The notes below the pieces were generated by a model. The model saw only the letters and a list, made by a program, of their open reading frames with translations, was not told where the DNA came from and ran no database searches. Position numbers and translations under genes: made by a program. 64,000 bases of DNA from Sipunculus nudus (Eukaryota; Annelida; Sipuncula; Golfingiida; Sipunculidae): positions 33,798,229 to 33,862,228 of the forward strand of contig CM049314.1 of assembly GCA_026874595.1 (NCBI GenBank). Direction: 5' to 3'. Positions 59,732 to 64,000 of the stretch are shown one piece after another (position 1 is the stretch's first letter; every line of letters begins with the position of its first letter).

Positions 59732-60734
59732 CAGAGTATCCTTTAACATTTTAAAACAAGTTAATTTATCAGTCACTTGAGTGATAAGGTCCCCGGGACA
59801 GATCGAAGATAAAAGTATATAGAGTAATGAAATTTGATGTACATGACTGATATTTTTTTTTTATTATTTTCATACAAGAATTTTCTTAGCAGCTATTTGA
59901 AATCTGGAGAGTTATTCCGCAACATAACACAGAGAAAGTGGGAGTTGTGGGGATAGGCTTGTTCCCTTTAGGTACCACCCTGTCTACGCCCCTGCTGGTA
60001 GGTTTTAAACTGAACCACGTGCACGCCACATGGTCAGATGATTTGAGGGGTGTAAACAGCCCTGATCGGTGGTGTGACACTGCCTGCCCCCCCCCCCCCC
60101 CCCCCCCATTGACTGGATCAGACAATTAGCTGCCTTAATTGCCACTTAAATTAAAAAAATTACTAGTGTTTCAAAACCTCTACTAAACAGTGGACTTTTG
60201 ACCTCTGCATCCAAACAAATAAGCTGCACACGCTTGACTGTGTTACTTTTTACTCTGCAGACTTTGGCAATTGCATATGTAAAGCTTACAACACTACAAT
60301 TGTTTCGAAAAGCATGTTTATTTATCTGTTAAATGACATATACAGTGAGAAGATATCCCAAGGGAGAGCCAGGTTTTTGCATTTCTAATGTAACCCCCTC
60401 TAGTTCCATTTTCATTTATTTTTAGTTAAGCATTCCATTTGCTTAAAGAGTTAAAGGTCATAATTGACAAGGACATACTCAGTTGACACTTCTAACATGC
60501 AAAGCAGTGAATACAAGAAATAAAGAAATAAGTTGTAAGCCACTAAGAAAATACAAAAGTTTGCAATTGTAATTTTAATTTATCTTCAGTTGAAAGCTGT
60601 CATTTACTTAATGTCTGAAATCAGAGTTTAATCTGGATGTTTACCTTTATTTGTTCACTTTTAAAGCTACATGTGTTCAGTACTTGAGCAAAAACACACT
60701 ATACTGCAAATTAATGTCTTTAATAATATCTTCT

Positions 60735-61507
60735 GAGGTGATTTAATTTTGTTTTCTGTAGATACAGGTATCTGCATAACTATAATAACTATAATGCCTG
60801 TATATATAAAACTTTAACTTAAGCCTCCTTATTGTGACCTTTTGGCTTCTGGTCACTGATTATTTGCTTAATTTGCATATTGATCATTTCAATGAATAAC
60901 GAACTTAAGTACAAACATTTTAAGTGGTAATTTATTATTTTGCCATCAATCGATCTTAAGATTTAGCATATGTTTACCCTACCCATAAATGCCTTCTTTT
61001 CAAGCAGCCATGACGTCATTCTCTGCTTTATTAACGGTTTATCAGAAGTCTACTACATCTCATTTGTTTCGTCTATTGGTCTAGTTCACGAATATGGGTA
61101 GTAATATCAAGACAATTCATGCACACGGGAACCTCCGCAACATATGAACTATTGGTTTCTGCCACGCAAGTAAAACTTTTTAATCGAATTGGCCATTTGA
61201 TATATTGACGTCATATAGCCTTAATATATTCTATGTAAACCTGCAATGACCTAAAATGCAATTTTTATCTTCTGTGCTTTCATTTGCCGCATCGAGTGCG
61301 AAGATCGGACATGTGGAAGCTAATCTGATGTCTCACCCTATTTCGTTTGCCGACATTTTTGGCAAAATGACATTTTAGGTTGCCGAGTTTAGAGGCCTGT
61401 AATAGACAGTAAGACACTCATTTGGCACAGCTAGCATATTAAAATGCTAAGTTGAGGTAATAAGCTTTCCAAAATGGTATGAAAGAATTTGTCACCTTTC
61501 TGATCCC
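60735..61507 (-). repeat. Right arm of a large inverted repeat
   Basis: Reverse-complement partner of 56055-56915, ending near CACCTTTCTGATCCC. With the left arm it bounds about 3.8 kb containing another TIR element, a MITE and microsatellites. Could be a foldback transposon or two oppositely inserted copies of one family. Confidence 0.7.
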
Positions 61508-62740
61508 GAAAACGTCTAGCCTATAGACTAGTTTGATCGTGCGCGGTTTGTTTCTGTGACTCTGTGTATTGGCTGACTTGATGGTAGTTTCAAATAACAT
61601 GAGATGACATAACGTGGCCCTTACACGACATGAAACTTTCTTGAAGGGAGACTTGTGTCAACTGGTGCACGCCAGTGATGATAAACTGGCAAACATGGTC
61701 AACTCGCCACGAAATCGTGTCACGTCATCACGGTGGATAAATAGAGGCCCGTTAACCTGAGAAAAATCCTTTAGCATTGTGAATCAAAACATATAGATTG
61801 TTAACACTTCCAGAGCTGCGAGATTGTGAACCTCACACACAGAGCGATTACACAGTATTTTTTTTGTATTTTTTACATATTAAACGTCGGATTAAAAACG
61901 GTACGACAAGTAATTTGATCAAATTCCATATTTTTTATATATGATATTGACACACCGGTTTACAGTTGTTTGTATATTGTTTCTTTAATATAACGTACAT
62001 TCACGTCACCTATATATAAAATTTTCATTTTTTAATTACTGTTTCCCTTTTTTTTATTTGATTTCATTTTGCACATTACCCTTTTATGACCTGGAGCTTT
62101 AACTTCTTTAACATTTGTACAATTAACAACAGCATTCGCATTTGTTTTTGACGTACAAATATAGTCTTTTCTGTTATTTTTTACTGATGGAGAAATGATA
62201 AGTTTAATCGACTGAATCATAATTCAATTGTCTCGCGACTTCAGTCAGATCATATTTTTGGTACAGTGAAGATAATTTTTTTCAATGAATATGTTATCTG
62301 ATCTTTGTCTTCTAACGAGCAGTTAAAAGTCCCTCACAGAATAGTAGCCATATGATTCGTAATTTGTCTAGTTATCCATGTATCTCAATTATTAAAGAAA
62401 GTAACGAATCATACACTCACGGATGAGATGACTGATGAATCTGTTCTGCAATTAATTATTAAACATTTTCCATTATCATCATCCTATTTGTCAGTCACTC
62501 AAAAGTATGTTGACAACTTTTACTTAAGTGAATTAATATTCCTCTACTATAATTTGAAGAAGAAAAAAAGTATCACCTGACCATTCTTTAAGTTTATCAT
62601 CTACATGTTTTTGTATATTAACATATGTTTCGTGACGGCATATAATGTCTATACCCTATACACGTCCATTGTTAGGCGGCATTACATATGTAGCATCTCA
62701 GTTATGTTGACAACATGTACCTTGTCGTCAAGTCATCTGC
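61508..62740. other. Gene-free stretch before the 32-bp minisatellite
   Basis: No supported exon. A CRE-like ACGTCATC (about 61724) followed by GGATAAATAGAGG (61734-61746) gives a promoter-like look in plus orientation, but no downstream gene could be established. Confidence 0.4.
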
Positions 62741-63478
62741 TCATTGGATTGGTCTACAGATCCAGAAGTAACTCATTGGATTGGTCTACAGATCCAGAAG
62801 CAACTCATTGGATTGGTCTACAGATCCAGAAGCAACTCATTGGATTGGTCTACAGATCCAGAAGCAACTCATTGGATATGTCTACAGATCCAGAAGCAAC
62901 TCATTGGATTGGTCTACAGATCCAGAAGCAACTCATTGGATTGATCTACAGATCCAGAAGCAACTCATTGGATTGATCTACAGATCCAGAAGCAACTCAT
63001 TGGATTGGTCTACAGATCCAGAAGCAACTCATTGGATTGGTCTACAGATCCAGAAGCAACTCATTGGATTGGTCTACAGATCCAGAAGCAACTCATTGGA
63101 TTGGTCTACAGATCCAGAAGCAACTCATTGGATTGGTCTACAGATCCAGAAGCAACTCATTGGATTGGTCTACAGATCCAGAAGCAACTCATTGGATTGG
63201 TCTACAGATCCAGAAGCAACTCATTGGATTGGTCTACAGATCCAGAAGCAACTCATTAGATTGGTCTACAGATCCAGAAGCAACTCATTGGATTGGTCTA
63301 CAGATCCAGAAGCAACTCATTGGATTGATCTACAGATCCAGAAGCAACTCATTGGATTGGTCTACAGATCCAGAAGCAACTCATTGGATTGATCTACAGA
63401 TCCAGAAGCAACTCATTGGATTGGTCTACAGATCCAGAAGCAACTCATTGGATTGGTCTACAGATCCAGAAGCAACTG
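62741..63478 (+). repeat. 32-bp minisatellite, about 23 units
   Basis: The unit runs from TCATTGGATTGGTCTACAGA through TCCAGAAGCAAC. About 23 copies are nearly identical; variants are GATC for GGTC (five or so units), ATATGTC once, GTAACTC in the first, and TTAGATT once. The unit has no stop on the plus strand, and 32 is not a multiple of 3, so all three frames stay open across the array and read as a 32-residue period (DWSTDPEATHWIGL, QIQKQLIGLVYRSRSNSL). There is no evidence of translation. Confidence 0.95.
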
Positions 63479-64000
63479 CATAAGCAACAACTCGCAGAAA
63501 AAGAACAACGACAAGTTTAAGTATATCATCTTCTCCCCAGGGAACCGGCAGTTCCATCCCCGTGATTTTGCTCTGTCACTGGGAAATGCCATTCACTTTC
63601 CAGCTCCTAACGTTAGATTAGCTCTGTCCCTGGTGTCTATTAACGCATGTGTGGTACTCAGCAGAGAGCTACCCAATTTAAACATATACGCTCAGGCGAG
63701 ATCACCACCATTTTTTATAGGTCTCCAACTCAAACAGAGACTGTGCGCGAAGTCGGCCCCTTGTTGGCGTATAAAAAAAAACTTGGGGAAAAAATAAGGC
63801 TACACACTGTAATAGGTATTACGAAATGGTCATAAATATCAATCACCCCGTAAATTACAACTGGCACCTTATGGACCGGGACTCAAGATCAAATGTCCGG
63901 TCTTTAATGCTATTGTTCTTAACACCAATAATCCACTATAATCATATTCCCCTAGAATAACATGACTTTACTCTTACTTAAGAGCGGACTGTTATAAAGC
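63479..64000. other. Sequence after the minisatellite, no recognised gene
   Basis: A plus-strand ORF continues from the repeat to about 63797 (HFPAPNVRLALSLVS and so on) but resembles nothing known to me. A pyrimidine-rich CTTCTCCCCAG at about 63530-63540 could be a splice acceptor, so a gene entering from the right or left cannot be excluded. Confidence 0.3.

Larger units (their letters stand above)
57880..60734. other. Gene-free stretch inside the inverted repeat
   Basis: AT-rich, with the microsatellites and MITE listed separately and a poly-C run at 60090-60107. No supported exon or RNA gene. Confidence 0.6.

Noticed and set aside
62741-63478. CRISPR-like regular 32-bp repeats
   Set aside because: The units are directly adjacent with no unique spacers, and the window is eukaryotic; it is a minisatellite.

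Overview
The window is metazoan nuclear DNA: AT-rich, full of (TA)n and other microsatellites, small inverted-repeat elements and a decayed LINE, with multi-exon genes and GT-AG introns. The organism is probably a marine invertebrate; the gene family and repeat style would fit a mollusc or other lophotrochozoan, but the sequence does not settle this. No tRNA, rRNA, CRISPR array or bacterial gene was found.

The core is a cluster of five related secreted-protein genes, named A to E here, reconstructed by splicing. A (2022-10976), B (15343-22194) and C (22831-38556) lie head to tail on the minus strand. Each encodes a signal peptide, one (A, B) or three (C) IgGFc-binding-protein N-terminal domains, a Thr/Pro-rich mucin-like segment and a cysteine-bearing C-terminal domain (CTD) that I do not recognise. 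D (plus, 43470-50452) and E (minus, 51215-52939) encode only a signal peptide and the CTD, and their 3' ends converge. Every reconstructed reading frame closes: C is 1796 aa, B 719 aa, D 174 aa, E 163 aa, and A is 765 aa up to an intron whose last exon was not found. Exon phases and several exon lengths are identical between paralogues, which strongly supports the models.

Features of note: in A, B and C the initiator ATG is the last codon of exon 1, and two micro-exons (31 or 25 nt, then 24 nt) encode most of the signal peptide. IgGFc modules are a 119-122 nt exon plus a ~1.1 kb exon, flanked by phase-1 introns on both sides, and gene C carries three in tandem. The CTD has five conserved cysteines over two exons. 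The likely job is secreted, mucus-type or surface adhesion or recognition proteins; that is inference from domain content.

Region by region: 1-1310 dispersed repeats; 2022-10976 gene A; 10977-15342 intergenic with repeats; 15343-22194 gene B; 22831-38556 gene C; 38557-43468 intergenic with a nested repeat element and a perfect 61-bp hairpin; 43470-50452 gene D with a 280-bp satellite in its last intron; 51215-52939 gene E; 53505-55645 LINE remnant; 56055-61507 large inverted repeat enclosing other elements; 62741-63478 32-bp minisatellite. No confident gene was seen from 52940 to 64000.
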